Shown here: positions 17,523-26,387 of the stretch, piece after piece
Layout of the letters: each line of letters opens with the position of its first letter
How positions within the stretch are numbered: position 1 is the first letter of the stretch
From: Pseudomonadota bacterium
GTDB lineage: Bacteria; Pseudomonadota; Gammaproteobacteria; Xanthomonadales; Xanthomonadaceae
Length of the DNA stretch: 37,584 nt
Reading direction: 5' to 3'
NCBI GenBank assembly: GCA_023388355.1
Contig: JAEWGI010000038.1
Span: forward strand, 1-37,584
Position numbers and translations under genes: made by a program
The notes under the pieces: model-generated
What the model was told of the DNA's origin: nothing
The model's input: the letters and a program-made list of their open reading frames with translations, nothing else
Database searches by the model: none

Positions 17523-18974
17523 CTAGCCGTGCCGCGGCTGCCGTGTACGGCGGCGCAGCGGCCCTGCCGCCAGCAGCACGGCAAGCGCCAGGCAGAGTGC
17601 GCCGAAGGCGTCTCCCCACAGCCGGTACGGCGTGCGCGTCGCCCGCAGCGGCAGGTCCGCCACCAGCGACACCGGGCCCCGCGTGTCGACCGCCGAGGCC
17701 TCGGCCAGCACCCGCCCGCGATCGTCGCTCAGGGTGAGGTCGCCATTGCGCGCGACCCGCGCCATCGCGAATCCGCCCTCGATCCCGCGCATCACCGCCA
17801 TCCGGCCATGCATCCACGCGTCGACGCCGAAATCCCACGCCGGCACCAGCAGCAGCTGCGCGCCCATGCGCGCGTGTTCGCGCGCGGTCGCGGTGAAATC
17901 GAGATCCTTGCAGATCGCAACCCCGGTGGCCGGACTGCCCGCAAGCATCAGGCGCGATTCGCCCGGCGCATAGCGCGCCTCGAAGCCGGGGATCAGGTGG
18001 CGCTTGAAATACACCTCCGGCGCTTCCTTCGCAGGGCTGAACACCAGCGCGCTGTTGCGCTTCGCGGCCTCGCTGTGGTCCTCGGCGCCGACCACGATGC
18101 GCATGCCGTGGCGGTCGGCCAGCGCCTGCAGCGGCGCCAGCCGGCGCTCGCGCAGCAGCAGGGCCGATTCCGGCAGCACCGCCAGGTCGATGCGCTGTCC
18201 GTCGGCGAGCCGTTCCAACTCCGCCACGTAGCGCTCCAGCAGGCGCTGCCCGTCGACGGTATCGGGATCGACGGCCGGGTCGGCGCCGCTGCCGATGTCG
18301 AGCAGGACCACGCGCTGCTGCCCCGTGGGCGCGTCGTCGTGCAGGCGCCAGGCGCCGAACGCCAGGGCCACGGCCAGGATGCCCCCGCCGATGCAGGCCA
18401 CGCGGATGCGGGCGCGCGCGTCCGCGTTCGCGCACAGCGCCGAGGCCAGCGCGGCCGAGCCCAGCCAGACCAGGAAGCCCACGCCCCACAGTCCCAGCAC
18501 GGCCGCCACCTGCAGCAGGACCGGCACGTCCATCTGCGTATACGCGATGTGGCCGAAGGTGCCGTGCGGCGACAGCAGCGCCAACAGCCAGGACAGCCCG
18601 GTCGCGGCCAGCGGAACCGAGAACGCCGCCGCCAGGGCGTGGCCGCGCACCGCCAGCGCGCGGAACAGCAGCACCACCAGCATCATCGCCAGTCCGGTCG
18701 TCGCGGCGATCGCGGCCATGGCCGGCCCCGGCAGTCCGATCACCTCGACGAGGTAGTACCACTGGTTGAGGCTGCCCGCGGCGAACGCGACAAGGCTCGC
18801 CAGCGCCGCCGAGCGCGCCGGCAGGCGCGGCGACACCGCCAGCAGCGGCAGCGGCGCCAGCCACGCCGCCCACCACAGCGGCTGCAGCGAGGTGCCGTAC
18901 CACCATGCGATGGCCGACAGCAGCGTCGCCGCGATCGCCAGGGCCGCGGTGCGGCGGTCAGGACTTGAGGCCAT
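17523..18974 (-). CDS. Lnt-like membrane nitrilase-family acyltransferase
   Basis: The 483-residue protein has about six membrane segments in residues 8-210, a carbon-nitrogen hydrolase (nitrilase) domain in residues about 220-450, and a last membrane helix (FGALCLALAVLLAAGPL). The nitrilase triad is complete: E269 (LAVLPESALL), K324 (VYFKRHLIPGFE) and C355 (VAICKDLDF). This is the layout of apolipoprotein N-acyltransferase. The Cys context ICKDLDF, however, differs from the ICYE-type motif of typical Lnt, and the gene stands with a TetR regulator rather than with ybeX (corC). It may be a paralogue that acylates another substrate. Its start overlaps the tetR stop by 17 bases, so it is the second gene of that operon. 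Confidence 0.8.
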   Translation of the reverse strand: MASSPDRRTAALAIAATLLSAIAWWYGTSLQPLWWAAWLAPLPLLAVSPRLPARSAALASLVAFAAGSLNQWYYLVEVIGLPGPAMAAIAATTGLAMMLVVLLFRALAVRGHALAAAFSVPLAATGLSWLLALLSPHGTFGHIAYTQMDVPVLLQVAAVLGLWGVGFLVWLGSAALASALCANADARARIRVACIGGGILAVALAFGAWRLHDDAPTGQQRVVLLDIGSGADPAVDPDTVDGQRLLERYVAELERLADGQRIDLAVLPESALLLRERRLAPLQALADRHGMRIVVGAEDHSEAAKRNSALVFSPAKEAPEVYFKRHLIPGFEARYAPGESRLMLAGSPATGVAICKDLDFTATAREHARMGAQLLLVPAWDFGVDAWMHGRMAVMRGIEGGFAMARVARNGDLTLSDDRGRVLAEASAVDTRGPVSLVADLPLRATRTPYRLWGDAFGALCLALAVLLAAGPLRRRTRQPRHG

Positions 18975-19539
18975 CGAGCAGTCTCCCCAGTGAAGCCTTG
19001 TAGAACGCCTGGAAGCGGCGGTCGTCGTAGCTGAAGCGGCCGGCGCGGTAGAGCGCGATCAGCCCGTGCGAATGGCCCCAGAGCGTCATCGCGATATCCC
19101 AGGGATCGCCCGCGCGCAGCACGCCGCGCGCCTGCGCCTCGACCACCGCGTCGTGGACCACGTTGAGCGTGGGCGAACGGCGCTCGCGGAAGTCCTCGGG
19201 GAAGCGCCGCGCATCCTCGCGCGGCGCGGAGAACGCGTGGTCGAACAGGTGCGGATGGGCGAGGGCGTAATCGAGGTAGATCATCTGGATCGAGACCAGC
19301 TGCGCGATCGGATCGCCGCCGGACTTGCGCGCGTCCCAGTGACGGGCGATCTCGCGGAAGCTGTCGTCGCTGATCCGCTTGAGCAGCGCCTCGCGGTTCG
19401 GGAAATGGCGGTAGATCGCCATCGGCGTGATCCCGACCGCCTCGGCCACGCGGCGCATGCTCACCGCAGCCGGGCCCTCGCGCTCGAACAGGTCGCGGGC
19501 GGCGGCAAGGATGCGCTGGGCGGTTTTCCGGGGCGTCAT
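18958..19539 (-). CDS. TetR-family regulator
   Basis: The 193-residue protein begins [22 protein letters not shown] and has a standard TetR helix-turn-helix ([31 protein letters not shown], residues about 24-55). The ligand-binding half is divergent, so the ligand cannot be named. Directly before the ATG lies a perfect palindrome (19540-19554), the probable autoregulatory operator. No ribosome site fits in front of this ATG and no in-frame alternative start lies nearby, which suggests a leaderless message. The downstream gene overlaps it by 17 bases; hutU is divergent, 147 bases away. Targets are probably its own operon; hutU is possible but unproven. Confidence 0.9.
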   Translation of the reverse strand: MTPRKTAQRILAAARDLFEREGPAAVSMRRVAEAVGITPMAIYRHFPNREALLKRISDDSFREIARHWDARKSGGDPIAQLVSIQMIYLDYALAHPHLFDHAFSAPREDARRFPEDFRERRSPTLNVVHDAVVEAQARGVLRAGDPWDIAMTLWGHSHGLIALYRAGRFSYDDRRFQAFYKASLGRLLDGLKS

Positions 19540-19584
19540 GTATACACTGTATACTTCGTTGGCCCGGAAGCGCAACACGGGCTC
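19540..19584 (-). promoter_or_regulatory. TetR operator and overlapping promoter
   Basis: A perfect palindrome GTATACACTGTATAC (19540-19554; 7-bp arms, one central base) abuts the tetR start codon. On the minus strand, TTGCGC, 16 bases and TATACA form a fair sigma-70 promoter whose -10 lies inside the palindrome. The -10 ends 8 bases before the ATG, so transcription should begin at or next to the start codon. On the plus strand TATACT (19550-19555) could serve the hutU side. Confidence 0.7.
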
Positions 19585-19686
19585 CGCCGGACCGGTTTTC
19601 GCGCCTGCGGGCGCTTCCGGCGGTGGCGACGGCCGCAGGCGCAGCGCACACTTCCATGCTGCCAGCGAACGCCACCGGAACACGCC

Positions 19687-21354
<1,668 letters not shown>

Positions 21355-21378
21355 TCCGCCCCACCATCCAGAAGCAAC

Positions 21379-24153
21379 ATGACCCCGCAAGAACAGAAGT
21401 TCATCGATACCCTGCGCTCGCTCGACGGCAGCGCAGGCAACCAGCGCCTGCGTGAAGCCCTGGGCTGGCAGGACAGTACCTATGCCCGGATCAAGACTGG
21501 CCTGATCGAAGCGGGCCTGATCGTACCCGGTCGTGGTCGCGGAGGGACGGTGGCGCTGGTGGAGGGACGCTCCCGGCCGGCTGCGAAGCCCGCCAAGGTG
21601 GCTGCAGGGAAGGCGCCCAAAACGCCCAAGGTGGCCAAGGCCGCCAAGGCCGCGATTCCCGATGCTGCCGCCCTGCGTCGCGGCGGCCCGGTCCGCAAGT
21701 CCGACCTGTACGCCTCGCTCTGGGCCTCCTGCGACGAGCTGCGCGGCGGCATGGACGCCAGCCAGTACAAGGACTATGTCCTGACCCTGCTGTTCGTCAA
21801 ATACGTCAGCGACAAGTACGCCGGCAAGCGCTATGCCCCGGTCAAGGTGCCCGAAGGCACCAGCTTCGCAGACATGGTCGCGCTCAAGGGCAAGTCCGAC
21901 ATCGGTGATCGCCTCAACAAGCAGGTCATCGGCCCGCTGTTCAACGCCAACCGCCTGCCGGAGCCGCCGGACTTCAACGACGCGGCCAAGCTGGGTTCGG
22001 GCAAGGAGCTGGTGCAGCGCCTCACGAACCTCATCGCCATCTTCCAGAACCCGGCGCTGGATTTCTCGAAGAACCGCGCCGACGGCGACGACCTGCTGGG
22101 CGACGCCTACGAATACCTGATGCGCCACTTCGCCACCGAGAGTGGCAAGAGCAAGGGCCAGTTCTACACGCCGGCGGAAGTCAGTCGCGTCATCGCCCAG
22201 GTCATCGGCATTCGCGATGCGGCGACCACCAGCGCCACCACTGCGTACGACCCGACCTGCGGCTCCTCATCGCTGCTGCTCAAGGTGGCGGACGAGGCGT
22301 GCACGAAGATCACCCTGTTCGGCCAGGAAAAGGACGTGACCACCAGCGTGCTGGCGCGCATGAACGTGATCCTGCACGATTTCGCTACTGCCGAGATCGT
22401 GCAGGGCAACACCCTGGCCGATCCGAAGTTTCTCGATCACGGCAAGCTGCGTCGTTTCGACTACGTGGTCGCCAATCCCCCGTTTTCCGACAAGCGCTGG
22501 AGCACCGGACTGGACGCGGAGCACGATCCGCACGGCCGCTTCGAAGGCATCGGCGTGCCGCCGGGCAAGCAGGGCGACTACGCCTACCTGCTGCATATCC
22601 TGGCCTCGATGAACTCCGGCGGCGCAGGCGCCTGCATCCTGCCGCATGGCGTGCTGTTCCGCGGCAACGCGGAAGGCGCGATCCGCCGCAACCTGGTACG
22701 GCGCGGGGTCATCAAGGGCATCATCGGCCTGCCGGCCAACCTGTTCTACGGCACCGGCATCCCGGCCTGCATCGTGGTGCTGGACAAGCGCGAGGCCGCC
22801 GACCGGGACGGCATCTTCATGATCGATGCCAGCGCCGGGTTCCAGAAGGACGGCGCCAAGAACCGCCTGCGCGAGCGTGACATCCACCGCATCGTCGACG
22901 CCTTCCGCGCCGGGCGCGACGTGCCCGGCTATGCGCGCAGGGTGCCGCTGGCGGAGATCGCGAAGAACGACTTCAACCTCAACCTGCCGCGCTACATCGA
23001 CAGTCGCCCGCGGGAGGACCGCCAGGACATCGCCGCGCACCTGCTGGGCGGAATTCCCGAGGCCGACGTGGACGCGCTGGGCGAGTACTGGCAGGCTTGC
23101 CGAGGCCTTCGCGAAGCGCTGTTCCAGCCACTGCGCCCTGGCTACCTTCAGCTCGTTCCCGAGACGGCACAGATCCGCGCCCTCATCCAGCAGCACCCGC
23201 AGTTCGCCGCGCATGTGGACAGGCTGGCCGCGCACTTCGTGGCCTGGCGGCGCAAGCAGGCGCCCGTGCTCAAGGCGCTGCAGCCCGGCTTCCAGCCCAG
23301 GGACATGATCCACGCGCTGGGCGAAGGCCTGCTGGCCCATTACCGGGGCCAGCCGCTGACCGACGCCTATGCCGTGTACCAGCACCTGCTGGACTACTGG
23401 GTGCAGGTGATGCAGGACGATGCCTGGTCCATCGCCGCCGAAGGCTGGACCGCACAGCCGTACCGGGTGGTCGAGGAAAAGAAGAACAAGGACGGCGAAG
23501 TCACGAAGATTGTGGACAAGGGCTGGGCCTGCGACCTGGTGCCGAAGGGGCTGGTGGTGGCGCGCTACTTCGCCGCCGAACAGGCCGCGCTCGACGCACT
23601 GGATGCGGAACTGGACGCCCTGGGCGCGCAGATCACCGAACTCGAAGAGGAGAACGGCGGCGACGAAGGCGCCTTCGCCGATTTCGACAAGGTCAACGCC
23701 AAGGCAGTGAAAGAGCGGCTCGACGAGATCGCCGCTTCGTCCCAAACCCCGTCGTCCCCGCGAAAGCGGGGACCCAGCGACTTTGATCCGGACGACGCCA
23801 CGACCGAAGAACGCGCAGTCCTCCAGCAATGGCACGACCTCGACCGCCAGCGCGCCAACCTGAAGAAGCAGCGCAAGGAAGCCGACGCCGCGCTCCACGA
23901 CGTCGCTCTGGCGAAGTACGCGGAACTAGCCGAGGCCGACATCAAGGCGCTGGTGGCGGATGACAAGTGGCTGGCGCAGCTGCAGAACGCCATCGCTGCC
24001 GAAACCGCGCGCAGCGGCCAGCAGCTGACCGCGCGTGTGCGTGAACTGGCCGAGCGCTATGCCGCGCCGCTGCCGCAGCTGGCGGCGGAGGTGGAGGCGC
24101 TGCAGGCGAAGGTGGACGCACACCTGAGGCGGATGGGCTTCGCATGGGCGTGA
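21379..24153 (+). CDS. hsdM: Type I restriction-modification methyltransferase subunit M
   Basis: HsdM is the N6-adenine methyltransferase subunit; two copies join HsdS to modify the recognition site. The 924-residue protein is far longer than the usual 500 or so. Residues 1-65 look like a helix-turn-helix or winged domain (FIDTLRSLDGSAGNQRLREALGWQDSTYARIKTGLIEAGLIVPG), followed by an Ala/Lys linker. The HsdM N-terminal helical domain starts near residue 112 (DLYASLWASCDELRGG). FYTPAEVSRVIAQ is at 262, AdoMet-binding DPTCGSSSLL at 291 and catalytic NPPF at 366. A long C-terminal region from about 560 is helical and coiled-coil-rich. Near 792 a palindromic DNA repeat is translated as SPRKRGPS. 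The stop overlaps hsdS by ten bases. Confidence 0.95.
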   Translation: MTPQEQKFIDTLRSLDGSAGNQRLREALGWQDSTYARIKTGLIEAGLIVPGRGRGGTVALVEGRSRPAAKPAKVAAGKAPKTPKVAKAAKAAIPDAAALRRGGPVRKSDLYASLWASCDELRGGMDASQYKDYVLTLLFVKYVSDKYAGKRYAPVKVPEGTSFADMVALKGKSDIGDRLNKQVIGPLFNANRLPEPPDFNDAAKLGSGKELVQRLTNLIAIFQNPALDFSKNRADGDDLLGDAYEYLMRHFATESGKSKGQFYTPAEVSRVIAQVIGIRDAATTSATTAYDPTCGSSSLLLKVADEACTKITLFGQEKDVTTSVLARMNVILHDFATAEIVQGNTLADPKFLDHGKLRRFDYVVANPPFSDKRWSTGLDAEHDPHGRFEGIGVPPGKQGDYAYLLHILASMNSGGAGACILPHGVLFRGNAEGAIRRNLVRRGVIKGIIGLPANLFYGTGIPACIVVLDKREAADRDGIFMIDASAGFQKDGAKNRLRERDIHRIVDAFRAGRDVPGYARRVPLAEIAKNDFNLNLPRYIDSRPREDRQDIAAHLLGGIPEADVDALGEYWQACRGLREALFQPLRPGYLQLVPETAQIRALIQQHPQFAAHVDRLAAHFVAWRRKQAPVLKALQPGFQPRDMIHALGEGLLAHYRGQPLTDAYAVYQHLLDYWVQVMQDDAWSIAAEGWTAQPYRVVEEKKNKDGEVTKIVDKGWACDLVPKGLVVARYFAAEQAALDALDAELDALGAQITELEEENGGDEGAFADFDKVNAKAVKERLDEIAASSQTPSSPRKRGPSDFDPDDATTEERAVLQQWHDLDRQRANLKKQRKEADAALHDVALAKYAELAEADIKALVADDKWLAQLQNAIAAETARSGQQLTARVRELAERYAAPLPQLAAEVEALQAKVDAHLRRMGFAWA
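23746..23778. repeat. Palindromic repeat inside hsdM, read in frame
   Basis: GTCCCCGC (23754-23761), a GAAA loop and GCGGGGAC (23766-23773) form a perfect 8-bp stem-loop inside hsdM. The flanks CGTCGT and CCAGCGAC extend the match to the CGTCCCCGCGAAAGCGGGGA-type element, which is common between genes in this group of bacteria. It is translated as SSPRKRGPSD without breaking the frame. The surrounding residues are acidic, coiled-coil-like sequence, so the basic Pro-containing insert stands out. Confidence 0.75.
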
Positions 24154-25514
24154 AGGAGGCTTCGGCGAAGTATCAGATCGCAGGCGATCCCGTCGATGCC
24201 GCGGAAGAGAACATGCTGCCGGGGTTCAAGCGAACCGAGGTTGGTGTTTTTCCGGAGGACTGGGGCCTCTTGCCATTGGGTCAGTTCCTTACGTTCAAGA
24301 ACGGGCTAAACAAAGGCAAGGAGTACTTTGGAAAGGGAACGCCGATCGTCAACTATATGGATGTTTATCGTCTGGCTTCGCTTCGTGCCGCCGATCTGCT
24401 GGGCCGCGTAGAAGTGAACCAGCGAGAGCTAGATTCATTTGGCGTGCGCAAGGGTGATGTTTTCTTTACTCGCACCTCGGAGACCCTTGATGAGATCGGA
24501 ATTGCTTCCGTACTTGAGGAGGATTCCCCAAGAACGGTGTTCAGTGGGTTTCTGCTTAGGGGGCGGGCACAGGATGATAGGTTAATTGATGAATTCAAAC
24601 GATACTGCTTTGGATCAGCCTCGGTAAGAAATCAGATTACCTCGACAGGAACCTACACAACGCGCGCGCTCACTAATGGTGCGGCGTTGTCCCGGGTACT
24701 ATTGCCATTTCCTTGCAGAAAGATTGAGCAGCAAGCCATCGCCGGGGCGCTGTCGGATACGGATGCACTGATCGAATCGTTGCAACAGCTCATCGCCAAA
24801 AAGCGCGCTCTCAAGCGGGGCGCCATGCAGGCGCTGCTGACCGGCCGACAGCGGCTTCCTGGATTCTCAGGGGAGTGGAAAACCAGGCGATTGGATCAGC
24901 TGTTCCGTTTCGGTGGCGGTTTCAGTGCATCGCGAGCGCAGCTCGGTCAGGAAGGTTGCTTCTATCTTCACTACGGCGATATCCATGGATCCAGTTCAAG
25001 CTGTGTGGACGTTCGCTCAGATGCTGGGCGCATACCCAAAATAGCAATTGCGTTGGCGAGGATATCGCGGGACTCCATGCTTGATGATGGAGATGTCGTC
25101 TTCGTCGATGCGTCAGAGGACGAAGAAGGTGTGAGCAAGCATGTCGTGGTATCCAATCCCTGCGGGGTGCCCTTCATCGCGGGGTTGCACACGATTGTGG
25201 CCAAGGGGGTGAGTGCCGACCTTGTGCATGCCTATCGGAGGTATTGTTTCTGTACGGAAGAGGTGAAGCAGCAATTCCGCTTCTTTGCTGTTGGTACAAA
25301 GGTTCAAGGGGTCAGCAAGGGGAATATAGGAAAAATTGAACTGCGCTTTCCTCGCAAGGAAGAACAAACCGCCATCGCCATCGTCCTCTCCGATATGGAC
25401 GCCGAAATCGACGCGCTCGAAGCCCGTCTCGCCAAGACCCGCGACCTCAAGGCCGGGATGATGCAGGCCCTGCTGACCGGCCGTATCCGCCTGCCGCTGG
25501 ACGAGGTCGCGTAA
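24144..25514 (+). CDS. hsdS: Type I restriction-modification specificity subunit S
   Basis: HsdS chooses the bipartite DNA target and holds the HsdM and HsdR subunits. The 456-residue protein has two target-recognition domains, residues about 35-190 and 250-405. Each is followed by a related helical spacer: EQQAIAGALSDTDALIESL, then KRALKRGAMQALLTGRQRLPGF, and EQTAIAIVLSDMDAEIDAL, then RDLKAGMMQALLTGRIRLP. The spacers are GC-rich like the neighbouring genes, while the target-recognition parts use many A/T-ending codons (28 G/C in 60 bases at 24541-24600). That pattern fits exchange of recognition domains between strains. The start overlaps the hsdM end by ten bases. No inverted partial copy of hsdS is present, so no inversion switch is seen. 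Confidence 0.93.
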   Translation: MGVKEASAKYQIAGDPVDAAEENMLPGFKRTEVGVFPEDWGLLPLGQFLTFKNGLNKGKEYFGKGTPIVNYMDVYRLASLRAADLLGRVEVNQRELDSFGVRKGDVFFTRTSETLDEIGIASVLEEDSPRTVFSGFLLRGRAQDDRLIDEFKRYCFGSASVRNQITSTGTYTTRALTNGAALSRVLLPFPCRKIEQQAIAGALSDTDALIESLQQLIAKKRALKRGAMQALLTGRQRLPGFSGEWKTRRLDQLFRFGGGFSASRAQLGQEGCFYLHYGDIHGSSSSCVDVRSDAGRIPKIAIALARISRDSMLDDGDVVFVDASEDEEGVSKHVVVSNPCGVPFIAGLHTIVAKGVSADLVHAYRRYCFCTEEVKQQFRFFAVGTKVQGVSKGNIGKIELRFPRKEEQTAIAIVLSDMDAEIDALEARLAKTRDLKAGMMQALLTGRIRLPLDEVA

Positions 25515-25518
25515 GCGG

Positions 25519-25645
25519 GCTCAGCGCGCCAGCTTCAGGTGAAGGTACTTGCCGGCCGGCGAGCGCAGGATGGCTGCCCGGAGCGCTTTGCCCGTGGGTC
25601 GTGTTGTTGCAGGGGCGATGGTTTCTTCATGGCCGGGTGCTTGGA
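25519..25645 (-). other. Intergenic stretch with a possible gene remnant
   Basis: The 221 bases between hsdS and the antitoxin hold no gene with a start codon. On the minus strand an open frame of about 41 codons without ATG or GTG ends IAPATTRPTGKALRAAILRS, then PAGKYLHLKLAR and a stop at 25519-25521. The last part reads like a real C-terminus, so a decayed gene end is possible. I cannot name the family, and chance is not excluded. Confidence 0.25.
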
Positions 25646-25705
25646 TCTATTCTGACCTGAATGCCGCAGCGAAAGGCCTTGCCGCGGCGGCCAGTCCGGC
25701 CTATA

Positions 25706-25721
25706 TTTTACTCCAGTAAAA
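25706..25721. promoter_or_regulatory. Palindromic operator before the toxin-antitoxin pair
   Basis: TTTTACT, two bases (CC) and AGTAAAA form a perfect 7-bp inverted repeat in an AT-rich island, 14 bases before the antitoxin ATG. TATATT (25702-25707) overlaps it and could be the -10. Antitoxins of this class bind such palindromes to repress their own operon, so autoregulation is likely. GGAG at 25726-25729 is the ribosome site. Confidence 0.65.
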
Positions 25722-25735
25722 CATTGGAGTCTGTC

Positions 25736-25984
25736 ATGTCCCTCGCCGCAACCCTTCGCCGCACCGGTGGGTCCATCACCCTGTCGATCCCCAAGGCCGT
25801 AGCCCAGGCCCTGGCCGTGGACGCCGGGTCCGTGGTGGAGTTGCAGGTGTCCGGCCGCACCCTGTCGGTGACCCGGGCTCGCCGCTCGCTGGCCGTGCGC
25901 CTGGCCGCCAGCCCCGCGTCGCCGTCCGAATGGACCCGTGACGAGTCGCTGACCGACGCCCCGGTCGGGCGCGAGCTGGTTTGA
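25736..25984 (+). CDS. AbrB/MazE-like antitoxin
   Basis: The 82-residue protein starts MSLAATLRRTGGSITLSIPKAVAQALAVDAGSVVELQVSGRTLSVTRA, a swapped-hairpin AbrB/MazE-type DNA-binding domain (residues about 5-50). The rest is a loose, charged tail ending WTRDESLTDAPVGRELV, of the kind that wraps around a MazF toxin. It should neutralise the product of the next gene and repress the operon through the palindrome just upstream. The ribosome site GGAG is six bases before the ATG. The stop overlaps a possible TTG start of the toxin (TTGA), and the toxin's ATG is 11 bases further on. The pair lies between hsdS and hsdR. Confidence 0.85.
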   Translation: MSLAATLRRTGGSITLSIPKAVAQALAVDAGSVVELQVSGRTLSVTRARRSLAVRLAASPASPSEWTRDESLTDAPVGRELV

Positions 25985-25995
25985 GTCCGGCCGGC

Positions 25996-26340
25996 ATGGC
26001 CCGCATTCCCGGCCGTGGCGACATTCTCGCCCTCAGCCTCGATCCGACCAGGGGCCACGAGATCCGCGGTACGCGCCCGGTGCTGGTGCTGTCGGCAGAC
26101 GCCTTCAACAGGGCATCGGGCCTGCTGCTGGTGGCGCCGATCACCCAGGGCGGCACTGCATCGCGCGAGACCGGATTCAGTGTGACCTTGATGGGCAGCG
26201 GCACCTCGACGCAGGGCGTGATCCTGTGCGACCAGACCCGCACTGTCGATGCCCGGGCACGCACGTTCAAGCGCGTCGAGAAGGCGCCGGCGGCCATCGT
26301 CGATGAGGCACTGGAAGCGGTGCGCGCGATCCTGGAGTAG
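25996..26340 (+). CDS. MazF/PemK-family toxin (endoribonuclease)
   Basis: The 114-residue protein has the PemK/MazF SH3-like barrel pattern: IPGRGDILALSLDPTRGHEIRGTRPVLVLSADAFN, then LLLVAPITQG, FSVTLMGSGTSTQGVILCDQTRTVDARAR and a C-terminal helix (APAAIVDEALEAVRAIL). The conserved Arg in GTRPVLVLS and the T/S-Q-G and D-Q-T-R segments correspond to the active-site region of these mRNA interferases. Free toxin would cut mRNA at short motifs and stop translation. ATG 25996 fits the family start best; a TTG at 25981 overlapping the antitoxin stop would add five residues. No ribosome site is seen, so translation is probably coupled to the antitoxin gene. Confidence 0.87.
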   Translation: MARIPGRGDILALSLDPTRGHEIRGTRPVLVLSADAFNRASGLLLVAPITQGGTASRETGFSVTLMGSGTSTQGVILCDQTRTVDARARTFKRVEKAPAAIVDEALEAVRAILE

Positions 26341-26387
26341 GGCAGGTAAGGCTCTGCGATGATGGCGGGGTTGCAAGGGGGAAGGGC

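Noticed and set aside
24144..25514. Phase-variable hsdS inversion system
   Set aside because: There is only one hsdS, with no inverted partial copy, recombinase gene or simple-sequence tract.
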